DNA of 64,000 nucleotides, taken from contig OY783214.1 in assembly GCA_963678705.1 (NCBI GenBank), positions 15,252,001-15,316,000 on the forward strand, written 5' to 3'. The stretch's first letter is position 1. Every line of letters begins with the position of its first letter. A model generated the notes under the pieces. The model did no database searches, was not told the DNA's origin, and saw nothing but the letters and a program-made list of their open reading frames with translations. The DNA is from Panorpa germanica. Lineage: Eukaryota > Arthropoda > Insecta > Mecoptera > Panorpidae. A program made the translations under genes and the position numbers. Below are positions 11,571 to 25,647 of the stretch, in pieces.

Positions 11571-12330
11571 ATCCTATATTATAATGTCCCAGGTGTATGT
11601 TTATGATCTTTTATTCTTATATTTTTATATTCTTTATGTTTGGTAGTGAATTTTATATGGTGGCTCAAAAACGGCTTCGTCAATGTTTTTGAGATTACAC
11701 AGAGAAAAAATTCTAAGACTTTTAGCGTCTCCGAATTTTCCCCAGAATTTCCTGGAAACTCGTAATTTTGAAAAAACTGGAAAAAGAATGGGAAATTTTT
11801 GCTATATAACTTTTTATTCATAAAAGATAGAAAGGTAAAATTTTGCATGTGTATTACACAATTCAATGCGAACATATTTTAAAAATTTAGAAATTCAAAA
11901 TTTTATAAAATGAGCGCCGAGAAAATGAGCAGAAAGCTCAAATTTTGTATTTTGTAATAATTGAATATCATATTAAAAAACTGGGGCAGAAGCAGTTGTT
12001 GCCGAGGGTAAAAATTGTGCTGGAAAGTTGAAATTTTGTATGTGGGCTGGCTAACTTTGGTACCTAATTTACGAATCGAAAAAAAATCCCAAATTTTGAA
12101 AAAAAACGAATGGTTAAAAACGAATAAATTGAAATTATATTATATTTTGTTGAAAAAATAAATTATTTTAGTCAGTTAATATGAAAAATTATTTGTTGTT
12201 ATACCATACGTAAAATTAATGTAGATAGAACAAGTTAAATATTTCAATTTAAAAATGGAATTAAAATTTGAAATGAAATTCAAATTACACACAAAAGACA
12301 GTCGTCGCTTGCGACGGGGGTATACTCTAG
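11571..12330 (-). repeat. Repeat family B, copy 1 (inverted)
   Basis: On the minus strand it begins CTAGAGTATACCCCCGTCGC, whose next bases complete the CGTCGC-AA-GCGACG hairpin, and continues with CTTTTGTGTGTAATTTGAAT. Its 3' half shares TTTCCAGGAAATTC-like and ACGCTAAAAGTCTTAGAAT-like blocks with the other copies. It ends with ATAAGAATA-type words and ACATTATAATATAGGATATT. The reading frame at 11579-11875 falls inside it but is not shared with the other copies, so it is not a gene. The architecture recalls short non-autonomous RTE-like LINE derivatives of insects; that class is inference. Confidence 0.7.
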
Positions 12331-15300
12331 TTACGTTTAAAATATATTAACAATTAAATGGTGTTGATTATTTAAAACTCTATTTAAATTGAAATATATT
12401 TATTATAATTGTTGCTCTTGTGTTATCATATTTACATTTCCTTTTTAAATCCTACATTTGTTAGACCAAAAGCTCAGCAGATATCTTGCGGTTTTCAGCA
12501 AGCTGGTTCGACTCGATGAACCAGAAACTTGGTTTATTTATCTCAGTGGTTGGTTGTTGAGTTTTCTGTACACTGTACAATTCACAGTCCACATTTACAG
12601 TTATTAAATGTTGTGAAACTCAAATCCTCTGTTCATGTAACTGAAGATATTTCAATTTAAGTTAGGTTATATAAATATATGCTTAAGTGTACGGTTACAT
12701 GTTTCAGTAGGTTTATTCCGAGAAAAGTTAATATGATGTTTATTAAATAGCAATATATCATGAACACGCGAATGAACTTTGAACCAACGGCTCTATTATT
12801 AACGTTTCAAATGAATGAATATTACAGTTAAAGGGCAAAGGTTAAGTGAGATGGTAATAGTAGCCATTAGAAAATGAAAACAAATTGTTTTTAATGTAGT
12901 TTGGATTATCTATTCGGCTTAGTGCTGTGCATTCGGTTTAGATTGTCGGACTAGACTTATATTCTGGATTTGGTTGTTATCAAATTAAATTGATTATATA
13001 TATACATAATCTTACACTTATTAGGCAACGGATGATTTCACTTTTTAGTAAGTGTTGATATTATTATTTACTAATGCATCTGGACGAAGATACCTGGACA
13101 TTTTGGTCCTTTCAGAGAAAATATGTCGGCCGGGGCCATTAATATTATAGAGGTCCCTAAACATTCTTTTTTTAAATAAAATAATTCTAACTACATGCTA
13201 CTCTATAAACAAGCCCTTTAGAAAGTACTAAAATTAACATCTTAAATATTTTTTATGTAAAATATAAAATTCATTTTGAAGTTTGAACTGTTTGAAAAAC
13301 ATTAAAAAGTACATGGTTTTCGTCGGACAATATAAAATAAGTAATAAAGTAGCCGTGGGCAGTTTTAATGAAAAAACTTTTTTTAATAATAAAGAAATTA
13401 TTTTTCAAAGAAATATATTTTATCAAAACATTAAAAAGATCCAAAAAGAAAAAATGTAAGTTCAAAACAATTTTAGCATGTACGCCCATAGAACGAGTAT
13501 TTAATATAAAAATATATGTCGAAAGAATAAAAACAAGCAAAACATTTTATAGGTTATGTTTAAACGTCAAACACATTTTGAGGTTAGGGTTACAGTTTGA
13601 AACAAGTTCAATTTAAGCTCTGTTTTACATAAACGTACCAAAATAACCACAGATGCTGTTAGATACTGATTGCTTTGAACAGTATATTGATTTTACGTAC
13701 CTGTACTAAATAGGAATTATTAACCCTGAATCGCATGTCCTGTCAGCGCTGATAATATTTGCTATTTACAATTAAGTTACTATTTACTGTGTGCTATGTA
13801 TATTCTAAATATAACTTTGATGTACTTTCTATAGTACATGGCTTAATTCTGAAACTGTTTAAAAGATTACGTTAACAATATCTTTAGTTTCCGATGTAGA
13901 ATAGAAAAAAGAAATAAGAAATACTAATAATATTTTGATAAAAGATCCCACTTTGATTTTGGAGTCACTTTGCCATCATATTGAAGATGCGTATGATTTC
14001 TTTGTCATGAAAGAGTTCATTTACCGTTCAGTTTCTTACAGTTGTTCATATGATATATATATTTTATCTGCAACAAATGACGAAACCACTCCACCTGTTG
14101 GAATACAAATAAAGATAAAGTTGATCCGAACTATAATTGAAGAGCAACAGTGATAGAAACGTCACAAAACAGGACACTTCACCAAATTGTTTACTCCCAT
14201 GTCTTTGGATTTTGTTCTAGAAATTACAAATGTAAATAATAGTCAGCTCTAATTAATACACCCAAAATGCAATGGAGAAAAAATAGTTAATAATCATTAT
14301 TAACAAAGTTGATAATTTATCGCAGTGTTTAAGTTTTCTAACTTCTTCGTTGTAAAATATAAGCAGAAATGTTGAATAGCTCAATAAATTCCACGAAATG
14401 ATTTGAAGTTTAACAATAAATTTCAACAGAGTGTAATATACATTGTTGGTTATCACGAACAGAACAGAATTATATTGATTTTCCTGTCACCTTCGATTCG
14501 CTTGACTTGCAGTCGATTTACCGTCATCATATTACCACCCACCTTGTTATTGACGGCTTGACACCTGATCTTTTTATAAAATATAATTTATAAATACTTT
14601 AGGAGAAGGATAAAACAGGTCAATTGTAAAAGAGTTGTAGGAAAGTTTAGCAGAACAATGGGAATATGTGGTATATAAGGAATATTCTAAAAGTTGACAT
14701 GACGGTGATACGTTTATAGAAATATCATTGAATCAATAATATTGATGTTTATTTTAAATTTCTTTTTAAAGGTCCTTGCCATTAGAACCTTTTTATAACA
14801 GAACGATGTCGTTGACCTTTTGAAATAACTTAGTAATTAGAGAGAATGATAATGTATATTTTTATTCATATTGCAACTCAACTTCTTCAAGAAATTAAGT
14901 GTAAAAATCAAGATAAAGACAAATATAAAAAGCAAATTATTTTATCGTTATTGGCGTTATTTCTCCGTCACGCCTCATACAACCCACTCCCTCCAACTAC
15001 CCCTTCACCCTCTCAAGTGCTACGCTTCACCTGATACACACTCAATGATGCTTTCTCACAATTTCCATGTCTATCCTAACATAATGGTTAAATTGGGTAA
15101 ATTTATCTTCCCAGAGGCAAATGTTTTAGGAGGCTCATAGGCACGGCATTTACATATGTATATTTAGTATATTACGAACACGTAAATTGAATTTGCTCCT
15201 CTGTAAATAAATCAAACCAGTCCCTGTACGAGGAGTATTTTAACCTGGAGGTTTCGTTTAGTTACTGTAATTCACATATCAGAGGGAAAACACCAGATGA

Positions 15301-15670
15301 AACGGCTTGTAATTGTTGTGATGTGTTCTGTGTATTAAATATTGGCAGCAACACCACCCTTCTTCTCTCCTTCTCTGCTAATTAGCAAACTTTATCGTTT
15401 CACGCTAAGTGACGTGCTATGAGTGTAAATGGCGGTGTCAGTTGTTTTATAATGAGAGGTTTCGATACGCAGAAGAAAACACGACGTCTAATTAGGCCAA
15501 GGTCATGTAACACCCAAGCGATTTATTCTGTAACTTTTTCTCTAACGTCTTGCGTCATGAATTGTACTAGTGTGATATTCATTTCTTTAGTAGAAAATTG
15601 TACTGCAGTTGAAACTTAAAAAGGAAATCTCCAATATTAATGAATGCCGAAAAAGAGTATCTAAATATCA
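12331..15670. other. AT-rich noncoding DNA without a recognisable gene
   Basis: Short frames exist but none has recognisable domains or composition unlike the background. A C-rich segment lies near 14970-15030. No tRNA-like fold or clear repeat boundary was seen. Confidence 0.45.
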
Positions 15671-15822
15671 CAAGTAGAAAATTATCTTGTTTCATGTTTC
15701 AAGCTTGCTACAAGCGAATTTTCATTTTCTTTCACACACATAGAAATTGTAACCCAAAATGCAAGATTCAACTTCCTAGCATGCTACAAGCTAATGCAAG
15801 CGTTACAATTCTACCTGGGAGA
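15671..15822 (-). repeat. Tandem-hairpin repeat (family H), full dimer, inverted
   Basis: Read on the minus strand it has two adjacent foldbacks. The first runs from AGGTAGAATTGTAACGCTTG to GTTACAATTTCTA with the core CATTAGCTTGTAGCATGC. The second runs from GAAAATGAAAATTCGCTTGT to ACAAGATAATTTTCTAC. The whole 150-bp unit is collinear with 49399-49555. Single or partial hairpins of the family lie at 21839-21909, 42626-42690, 56737-56785 and 61195-61280. It has no coding capacity. Confidence 0.7.
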
Positions 15823-16618
15823 TATTCTACTTGATCATTCTAATGATTAGCAATACATGACTATTGTGAAATATTCGTTAGCTTATAAGCTTTATCTTTG
15901 TACCTTCTCTTTAGGGTTCTTTCGACCGACTTTTTTAGTAAGATGTAGTAGTCGCATTAGCATACTTTATCGAACATGGTAGTTCGAACTTTAACGTTTA
16001 TCAATACACCACTGTATCGTAGAAGTATGTATTTCAAACGTATTCATAATATGGTTCATATATATGTAGATGAAAGTGTCGCCTTCCGTTTATAATGAAA
16101 GTTGCACGTATCCGAGCAAGTTGTAAACCAAACAATCAAACTTCCCCTCATGATAAAGTGTGATAACGCGACTACACTCTAAGCTTAGATCTTAATCTCT
16201 AATGCATGTATAAAATACTATTTGTTATAATTTTAATCAAAACTTGAATTACCTACGGGATACCCTGCAAAATAAATTCTGACAACAACAGCATAGTCAT
16301 CAATTACATAATAATAAATTATACGAGTTTTTGAAAAGTGTCAAGTTTAATTGATACTAATTGATATTTTATTAAAGCTATCATTTATTGTGTTATTGGT
16401 TTCATAAATTGCATTACATTATCGGCGTGATGAAGTTTAATCAATATTCTGGTATTGTACTAGGGTAAGCGTCCACTGGCACCATCGATCGTATCGCAGT
16501 TATCATTTCAATATGGAAGAGACGAGAAGCTAGTATACCAGGCCCTGGTTTGTGATGATCATATGGCCTGAAGAAAGACGACACAAATCGTATTTCTACT
16601 TATGCTACTACAGACAGT
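15823..16618. other. Noncoding DNA with one GC-richer patch
   Basis: No gene was seen. A GC-richer segment at about 16460-16590 contains CGTCCACTGGCACCATCGAT and CCAGGCCCTGG. It could be a DNA-transposon end but no matching partner terminus was found. Confidence 0.3.
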
Positions 16619-16960
16619 GCATATTGTATTGTATTTTATTGTAGCCTTACAATAACATTTACATTTTACATGTTCTTTACAAATTTTTAACATTTTTGTA
16701 AATTCTCTTCTTCCTTTTCAATGTCCGTTTCCCATGTTATCTTCCTCCACTGCCACCTTCCTTACTTCCACCACCTATCTACCTTCTTCTCTTCTCTTGC
16801 AAGCGTTCTTTACGACTTCCTCTGTTTACAAAGTTTCTTCTGCTTCTCTCTTCCCTTTCTCCTTACCTCCGTCAACCATACTCTTCCTTCTTTCTTTCCC
16901 TGCACTAACTCCTCCGAGCTTAATTCACCTTTCATTTTATCGTGACACCTATACTTAATG
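16619..16960 (-). repeat. Purine-rich (minus-strand) tract, possible old LINE remnant
   Basis: The plus strand is strongly C/T-rich from about 16705 to 16935. On the minus strand a 41-codon frame at 16810-16935 encodes a charged peptide containing EGRVWLTEVRRK. A similar peptide, EGKRWMAEIEKR, is encoded at 47704-47799. Downstream on the minus strand the sequence ends TGTAAGGCTACAATAAAATA, like a retroelement 3' UTR with AATAAA. The purine bias and the shared peptide suggest decayed mobile-element coding sequence; no domain is assignable. Confidence 0.3.
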
Positions 16961-17782
16961 TGTTCTAATTTTTCCTCTTCCTTCAGTACAGTAAATCGTT
17001 CGGCAAATACAGTACAAGGTCGGCAGAACCATTTTCTGTTATTTCTATTTAATTATTAAGCGATAATTATGAGTACAGCAACCGAACCTAACTCTATAAC
17101 TAATCTTTAGATCACAGAATGTACAAAGTAATACTTATCACAGGAATTTAATAGCTAGTCGAATGGAATCGTTTAACAACAAACTACAAACACTTCAAAC
17201 CTATAATTTAAATATGTATTGTTATCGGGTCGAAAGTATATATACGAGTAATAATTTCTCTTTCCATATGTAGTAGTAATGGTATAAATAAATTAGTAAC
17301 TGTGGGTAGCGTAAACCCCTACAAGTTGTAGAGTAGGCCACTACCCACACGCGATGTAGACAAACATGGATTATATAGTTACTGCTCTAAGAACTAACAC
17401 ATGTATAAGTCAAGAACATATATTTTATATAATAAAGGCAATTGGAAGTAATAAGAGAATTTAATAATTATTTATTCATGAATGACTTCATTATGTTCAT
17501 GTAAGTAACGATGTTAGATTCGAGAAGTATATTTGATATGGCCCGTGTATTCACTTCCCCTTAGTAATTTGTAATTGGATACACAAATCAGAGAACATTT
17601 CTAATAAGCGCTTCTTATGTTTCTATTATATTATCTTCATTTCTTCTATGTACTCGTAGTATCATATATACTACGCATTTATTTAAAGAAAATATGTTTA
17701 AATATTTATTGATTTTTGTAATTTAGTTGTCTTAGTTATTCCTGGAATTACCATAAAATAATATTCTGCAAATTTGTAAAGC

Positions 17783-18190
17783 TGTACAAGAAGAAGCTAA
17801 TGCGACTTCAACATGCGACATTCAACATTCATATATTTCCATTCATCTTTGTGCTACATTTGTTGAACTTTTATGGTCCATATTAATGCGAAATTCATAT
17901 AGATATATGTATAGGTAAGTCGGTAAAAGAATAGTCCTTTAAGGACTAGAAGGAACTCATTATTGCGTTTGCATTATTATATGTGGTATAAGGAACTGAT
18001 GCTTGAAAGGTCTCGAAAGAAGAGGTCTCTTCTTTGTACACCAGAGACAACTGTTAAAGACTTTAGTTGACTTTTATTCTAAGCATATAAAGCTGTCTGA
18101 GTGAACTCGTAGTATCGATAAAGGATACCGCAGATGTCTTAAGTTAACAAATGTTGGATGTCGCATGTTGGAGTCGCACTAATTTGTACA
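17783..18190. mobile_element. MITE-like element with terminal inverted repeats (family C)
   Basis: The left end, TGTACAAGAAGAAGCTAATG followed by CGACTTCAACATGCGACATTCAACATT, is matched in inverted orientation at 18150-18190, giving roughly 40-bp imperfect termini. A perfect 9-bp hairpin, AAAGAAGAG-GT-CTCTTCTTT, lies inside near 18016-18035. A third copy of the terminal motif occurs at 55696-55720. There is no transposase frame. The superfamily is not assignable. Confidence 0.45.
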
Positions 18191-21100
18191 AAGCATAATA
18201 AACAAACAAAGTTTAATTTTGAAAGTCTATATGATATGTAACTTAACACGGACGAAAGAAAAATCATTTCCATTGGTAAAATGGTGAAACATAATAACGA
18301 TAATGAATGAATATGTTTTTTTGAAACGCATATGTAACATGATATGCTTGTTCTCAATTATTTCTGTATTAGAATCAGTGACGTCTGTAAATAGGCCTTT
18401 TCTACTATCGATTTAAAGAAAGAATTGTTGTGCCTCACAACTACAAATTGAGCCACTCTGTACCATTGATGACACGGCACGGATCAGAGCAGTTGAATCG
18501 TTATCTTCATTATCATTTCAATATTTTCAGTTGAAATAAAATATGTAGCAAAATATATTGATGTTGAAATATCTTTAATGACCTTGCAGAAGACCTTCTT
18601 CGGGAAAGATTTGAAGACGACACTGAGGTCGAACAGTACGTGGCTGCCAACTGGCTATCAAGGAAACCATCTTCTTTTTTCATGAAGGGGTCAAGAGAGT
18701 TTCCCATTTGTTTTTTTTATAAATCACCAATAAGCCTGTATTAAAATATTCCGCTTTCTATTTGTATGGCGCTTATATTGGGTTTCTGTGATCGATATGC
18801 TGGTAATTTAGCGTAAATTGTTCCACTGTTATTTACTTTTAATAATATCTCATTCCAAAGCTTAATTAATTAAAATTAACATTTGATATTCAATTAATAT
18901 TTTATCTCAAATAAATATTTCATTAAATGAATTCCCTATATTTTATTAGAATTTATATTTATTGAAAGTTTCTAGAAAAGCATATTAAAATATGAAAAGG
19001 TCTTTAATTGAAATTGAGATTCGATTAGGGCACAATAAAAGATTTCAAGAAATTAAATTAGAAATCATTTTAAGTTAAGTAAGTGATCTAAGACATTACA
19101 AAATATATTTCATAATATATAATATAATATTTTGATATGATAGAATTGTAAAAACTGTACTGCCATAGCGTAATAGATTAAAGTAAGAATTTTAAAGGAA
19201 AGTGTCGTTAGGTTCACACAGCTCGCATCAAACGCATTGGCCTTATGGAAGAAAATGTGGAGCAGAGGGACTCTGTTATAGGAATGAAAACAAATGCATC
19301 ACTATGATGTTGCTGATACGATAGTTTATATGAGGTATATTTAGTGGGTGCTGATGACATAGTGAGCGAGAGCATTGATGCTTGACGCAATACTGCTGTT
19401 TTCAGGTTCGATCGTAATCGAGGTGCCGTATTTTGTCTTGCATTTACCAGCGCTGTTATGTGATGTAAAATCAATGTTCTAAAATGATGTGTTATTTTAT
19501 ATAAACAAAGTAAAAAGATGACTCAACATGTAAGTTTGATAACGCAGGAATATTTGGTATTGTTATAGCTTTACGGCCACCATATTTTCAACCATTTATA
19601 CATTTTTATTATAATAAAACATAAAATAACGAATGTATATATTTTTTATATAGAAAGTTAAAATAAAAAACATTAAAATGGATTTATGTATAAAAAAAAG
19701 AATAACAAATAAATTTGGTGAAATGAAATATCAAACAAAGAGAATATTAAAAAGAATTATGTTGAAATATTTACGAGTTTGTTTGAGTGAGTTTGAAAAT
19801 GAAATTATTATGTGTTTTTATATATATTTACACATTACACAAAATGTTCTATTCTGATGAATATTTTTTTGTGTTTTTGTGTTTTGTGCGACATGACAGT
19901 CTGTCTACTGTCAAAGTAAACATAATAAATGAGTTGTTTCTCGTGTCGCTTGTTTGCTGTCACATGAAGCTAAATAAATTGAGCACACAGCGCAGGCTGG
20001 AGCAAACTGCTGCGAGCCGGATATGGATGTGGATGTGACGTATACCTCATTTATCTATTACGTGTAGATTCGCGAAAATACGTAAAGTGTTGGGTACATC
20101 GATGTCTATCACGAAAACTGGAAAAAATCATTCGAATCCAACTACAATTCCTGATAAATTGAAAATTGGCAAGACAAGTAGGATAATTCTGATAAAGGTA
20201 GAGAATTTTATAAAATACAACCCATACTGAGACGTAAGCCATGGTTTGTCAAATTAACATGGCCAAGAAGATTAATAACAATGACCTCAAGACTAAGAAT
20301 GAATCATACTGGAGCTCCGAAACATCCAGCAAGAAACAAAATCATTCCAAACTCTAAATTTACAGATTAATTCTATACAGACTTTGCAGACGCTTCCTAT
20401 TAACACCCCTTTTTTTGATTGAGAAACCGAAATTTATAATTGCAGTAGCCATGAATAGATCATTCTTGTTGTCTGGATATAACGTATAAGAAGAAGCAGA
20501 ACAATATTAGGGGCGATAAAAGGCTACGTGCCTAGGAAGCCCGAGAAACTATATTAAAAAAAACTTATTTGAAACATTTATTTACTTTAACTTTAAAAAT
20601 ATATCTCCTTTTTTAATTTTCTTCCTTCTTTCCTTTGTTTTTATTTAATCTCAGGCCTTTCCGATGTCTTTTTCCTGAATCCGAAAACGTTGTATATTAA
20701 GTAACATTTTTTACGTAACAGATAAAGTTTTATGTTAAACATTCAATATATTTAACTGTAAATACAATCTTAACTTTTTCAAACCGGTATTAAGCGTACA
20801 GATGACAAGCTATGACAAATTTCCTGGCAGAGATTTTAATATACGAATAACTTTTATAAAAGTTTGAATTATACATTTTATGAAAGTTTTCCCGAACACT
20901 TTTAATTGGTTCAAACATTTATGAATAATTGTACTAATTATTCATAATTATAGTTCATTAGTTAACGTCTATTAAATAAATTTAATACCGTCTGTAAGTA
21001 CAGTAATTGATTATATGATCACACGATATTTCCATAAAATCTCACGTCCGACAATGCCGTGGTGCTGGAGGTGGGCTGGCGGTGGCATGTGAGCGGTGAG

Positions 21101-21838
21101 CGGTAAACCATATGTTTTATTTATGTTAAGTGAAACACGAACTTTTTATTGATTTCCTAATTACAATACTGATACTAATAAAATATTGAGTAGGTTAGTA
21201 GCTGACCTTGAGACCTTTACCAATTCGACATTGAAATACAATCACATACAGAACTTTTACCAACGCTTTGATTATTTGAAATAATCAGTTTTAGAGATGT
21301 ATTTCTGCGCTAAAAAAATTCAAAATGGGATTGCGTTAGATTATATTATGTCTGACAAAGTTTCACTGTGAAGGGTGTTTTACACGATCGGATACAATCA
21401 GATGTACTTGTAATAAATCATTTGAGAGATACCGACCGCACTGTATATGTACATATCTTATAGTTATGACATCTCCCATCTATTTGCGGTCTTCATTTAC
21501 GCTTGCTCTTCCACATTAACAAACATAAATCATTTTGTAATTAAAACGTGAGACATTGTTTATTGTTTAACATCATATCAGATAAAACAATAATTAATTT
21601 GATTAGTTTTACCAGAGACTTTACTTTAAGTATTAACTTCTGTTGTTAACTTACTAACTGTTAACATCTTGTTCCTGTTGTAGCCGCTTGTATTTGTTAA
21701 ACATCTTATTAAGTGAGAACATTGGTTGTTACATTATAGAAGTACACAATAAAGTTTGATATTAATATAAACTGAAATAACTCGTTTCAAATATTTTAAA
21801 TTAGCTTTAAAATATTTTGCTGTGCTTGTTATACACCT
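18191..21838. other. AT-rich noncoding DNA
   Basis: No gene was recognised. GGTTCGATC at 19405-19413 is a tRNA B-box-like word but no tRNA fold is visible around it. A G-rich patch near 21053-21105 has GG/GGG runs too short for a strong quadruplex. Confidence 0.4.
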
Positions 21839-21909
21839 AGGTAGAAAATTGTCTTGGAATAAAAGTTCCACACTTGTTACAGGCTAATTCCAAGGTTCAT
21901 TTTCTACCT
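21839..21909 (-). repeat. Single hairpin of family H
   Basis: The arms AGGTAGAAAATTGTCTTGGA (21839-21858) and TCCAAGGTTCATTTTCTACC (about 21889-21908) are near-complementary, giving a 71-bp foldback the size of a microRNA precursor. On the minus strand it reads GTAGAAAATGAACCTTGGAA then TTAGCCTGTAACA, matching the second hairpin of the 49399-49555 dimer. Confidence 0.65.
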
Positions 21910-21933
21910 TTCACTTAGAAATAGGCTTGTGTC

Positions 21934-22508
21934 CTATGTCTTAATTTTTATAAAAGTGTACTATATATTGATAAAGTGAGTTACTAGAACCTCAAATGTT
22001 CAATTATTTTTTAATAACTCCTTATATGTTAAGAGATATTAACAATTAAAAAAGTCATTTTGTCTCTTTAATTATTAAAGGGATTCAACGTTGTAGACAT
22101 TCCAAGTGCATGTGACATCACAATCCTTGTGTAAAGTTACCAACCTTACAGCTCATAAATCTCTGCAATATGTATTTATATATCAAAATATCAAATATTA
22201 TTTACAGCTATTTCAAAGAACACTCAAATACCAATATTATGTCTGCCTTAGCAGGGTTAAGTAAAATAAAAACCTATTATTCTTTGACTTAACTTGATTA
22301 TTTGAATACCAACAGCTACAAAACATTACCACAGCACTGACCTACTCAACAAATAACTTACGTTAAAATGCATATCACGTCATACAAATATGGCCGACCA
22401 TTTCTAGCGCTAAAACTACAATTCAGACTTTCAATTGCTATATCTCCAATACACATTTATTAACATCAATTTCAATCAACAATTGAAAAATCGACCACTA
22501 AAAAATGA
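21934..22508 (+). repeat. Repeat family A, copy 3
   Basis: It matches copy 1 (7824-8450) over its length and carries the additional GAACCTCAAATGTTC block shared with copy 2. It ends with AACAATTGAAAAATCGA as in copy 1. Comparing the three copies puts the family near 575-650 bp. No coding frame is conserved among copies. Confidence 0.75.
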
Positions 22509-25500
22509 GGACACAAAAATCGAGTAACGAGTGTGAAAAATTTAACTTGCCACATCTACCTGGGATGTAATTCTGTAATTTAATTCTTCCAAAGAAGGAA
22601 CGGCAATGACTAATGTTATTCGGACTTGAAAATAAGAAAATAATATTTAGAATGAAGAAATTTCCATCACTTGATAAAGTTGTGATTGATCATTTCTGTT
22701 TTCAAGTACGCTGGAAGAAAGTTAACTAAGCTCGTCGACTGTTATTGGTTCAATTGTGCCATACAGCTTATCGCACGACGTTAAAACTTTACGACTCCAT
22801 AAATAAATTAGCAATAAACCCTTTTGCCTTTACATTTACTTATGCTTAAACCTGTTACTGATTTAAATAAAAAAAAGTTTTATGAGTTAAGTTTTAATGA
22901 CCTAGTCAATGTTACTGTAGAATACGAGTAGCATTATTTCATTTTCCCGGATAACTATAAAAGGACCAACAGAATAGAAAAGGAACAAAAGCGGAACAGG
23001 AAAAGGAACTGGAACAGGATTATCCCTGTGTTCTTGTCCACTTGATTTAATTCAGCCCGAGGGAGGTTTGTCTTTGACGGAATGTAGAAAGGAAATGTTC
23101 CACCGAAAAAGAGAATTAGCTTTGCAGGAGGATGGGGCTGTATTTCACAAAATTATTTAAAGCTTAATGTTTTGTTACGGGTAGAATCATGGGCGTTCGC
23201 AGAAGATTTTCCAGTCATGTCTTCCATTAGGTTGATCCGTAATGCATTTCACCACTCGGTGTTTGTTCTTTCATACGAAATATTTTATGCGTCATATTTT
23301 AGATTTCAATCTTTGTAAGATCTCAATGATTGAGTTACCTGATGTATACACTTTAAAATATTGCATGGGAGAATATGCCCCTATTTCCGGACGCTCATGG
23401 CTAGAATACCAAAATATAATTTCAACAAAATAGCTTTGAAAAGACTAAACAGAAAAGTAGCAAAGGGGTTCGTAATTGAGAATGAAAACAAATGTAATTA
23501 CAGGAAAACAAAGCAGCCCCTCAACAAACAATGAAATTTGTTATGGACGAGTCAAGTTGTAAAGCTAAAGTTTAAATTGATTTTTAAAATCATTTATAAT
23601 GTTGCCTTCAATGATATAAAATAATTACTCTTTGTTTTGTTTTTTAATAATTCATGAATTTTTTGTTAAATTTTACAACAGTTTGATGTCAAGCATAAAT
23701 GATCTCGGGCACTGTACCGGTATTTTAAATAAATAAAAGCTTCTTTTAGATTTTTAGATTCCAGTTAAAAGATGAATGTATCTCTTCTTAAAATACGAGT
23801 AGATTGCAATGTATTCACGAACTGATGTGTCACGTTTTCGCACTATGACAATCGATAAGGTTCTCCTCTTTTACTCTTACTACTTCATGTTTCTAATTGT
23901 ATATATAATGCCGTTAAACTAACAATCAATAGGTAGCCGCGGTACTTGATAGAATGGATTTTACGGCGTCATTATTTAAATAAAAAATAATTGCTCACAT
24001 ATTATAAAATTATTTTTTCTTGTCGCTGTAACATTTTTATTTTTTGATAATTGTTACATTCTATTGAAAAATTGAACCTTTTATAGCCTCGACAGTACAA
24101 AGCGGAAACTGAACGTAAATTGTTAATGTAACTATTCCTAGTACAAATATAGATTTCATTGACCAATAAGCGCACACGTACTTTAACACATAAGACACTA
24201 ATAATATCACCACGGCACCACGTATTCAAGGTTGTCCACAGAAAACATTCAATTACATTCCATAAATAAAAGTAAATGTACCCGAGTAAATAGAAATCAA
24301 TAGAATTGTCAACATTGGTTGGTTATTTATAGAGCATTGGTCTCTAAATGAACCCATTACTGTGGCTAGTGGGTCCATTACGGAAAGCATCCGGAGCGGA
24401 GTCGTCCTCAGAATATCCTTGCTCTTTTCTATTTGCTATTGATATAATAATAAAAGGTCCTTAGTTTTCATGCTGTGTCGGATCTTAAAGGAAGTATAAT
24501 AATATCGTTTCTATAGATGACCACTCAATAGTTATAGGGTCTGGCTCTTGTAGAAAGAAGGTTAACTGGCCTGGCCTGGCCCTCTACGATATTAAAGTAA
24601 TGTATAAACAATTTTACCTTTTTCGTGCGGATGTGGGACATAGCGGCTAAAGGGCCAATAAAGTGTTTGATTTATTTCGTTTATTATGTTTACCAGGTAT
24701 GCACTGGTAGAATATTGGTAAATTGAGATAATAAGGAATAAGACTAATTTTATAAAATATTTTTATAACCAACCTAAAACGGTCCGTATCCCACATAATA
24801 TTAGAAATTTACTGTATGCTCCATAATGTTCAAATGCATAATAAACGTAACAGTATATACGATGTACATGCAGCAATGCTTAAATATACACTTTGCATTT
24901 GCACATACATATGACATACAGTGTAGCTTTTATATCACAACAGCATATACATAGGATATGCAATATACATGAATGTATGACCTTATGTATGTTATATCAA
25001 AATGTGTGCAAAAGCAATGTGTGTATTAACAGCGGGTAAATAAAATTTAATGTTGAATTGTAATTATTATATTGCAACTAAAAAATGTATTATATCAAAA
25101 TCTACAACAGTATTAGTTCAACTGCGTTATAGATCACCAATACATGTAAATAGCAACGTAATGTGTAGCAGGTGCTTTCTGGAGATACGATGCGAGGCTG
25201 ATCCGCGTTATGCTCAGATTTGAGCATCCAATAGATCAAAGGATTCAAACAGGATTCTAACAGATACATGTGCTAGCTGTATAAAAGTAAGATACAGAAA
25301 ACCATATTCAGGTAGATCACAACGTGAATAGAAACGGAAAGAATTACCTTAGCGATTTTCTTCTTAAGTCAGATGAATGATACCTGAAACAAAAATAAAA
25401 ATATGAATATAAATCATTAAATGAAATGGGAAAAATGTGAACGTATTTATCTTAAGATTATTAGAATAAAAGTACTGTTTATGTTAAGTACATATTATCT

Positions 25501-25647
25501 TATGCTTCTAAGTTTAGAGTCAAAATAGAATGATATAGTTCAAATTAGGAGAGATCGACGGCAACTCACGCTATATTATCCATTACACCACTAAACAACC
25601 ATTTGACCTCAGAAATAGCTTCTTGATATGTTTCTTTTTTGTTTTCT
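22509..25647. other. AT-rich noncoding DNA
   Basis: No gene was seen. A short GGCCT pentamer array (three units) lies at about 24567-24582. ATAGTTCAAATTA with the following GAGAG and CGGC-ACTCA words at 25533-25570 resembles the ends of the MITE at 62734-62953. Confidence 0.4.

Noticed and set aside
11579-11875. 98-codon minus-strand frame
   Set aside because: It lies inside family B copy 1 in a reading frame that is not conserved in the other copies; noncoding repeat.
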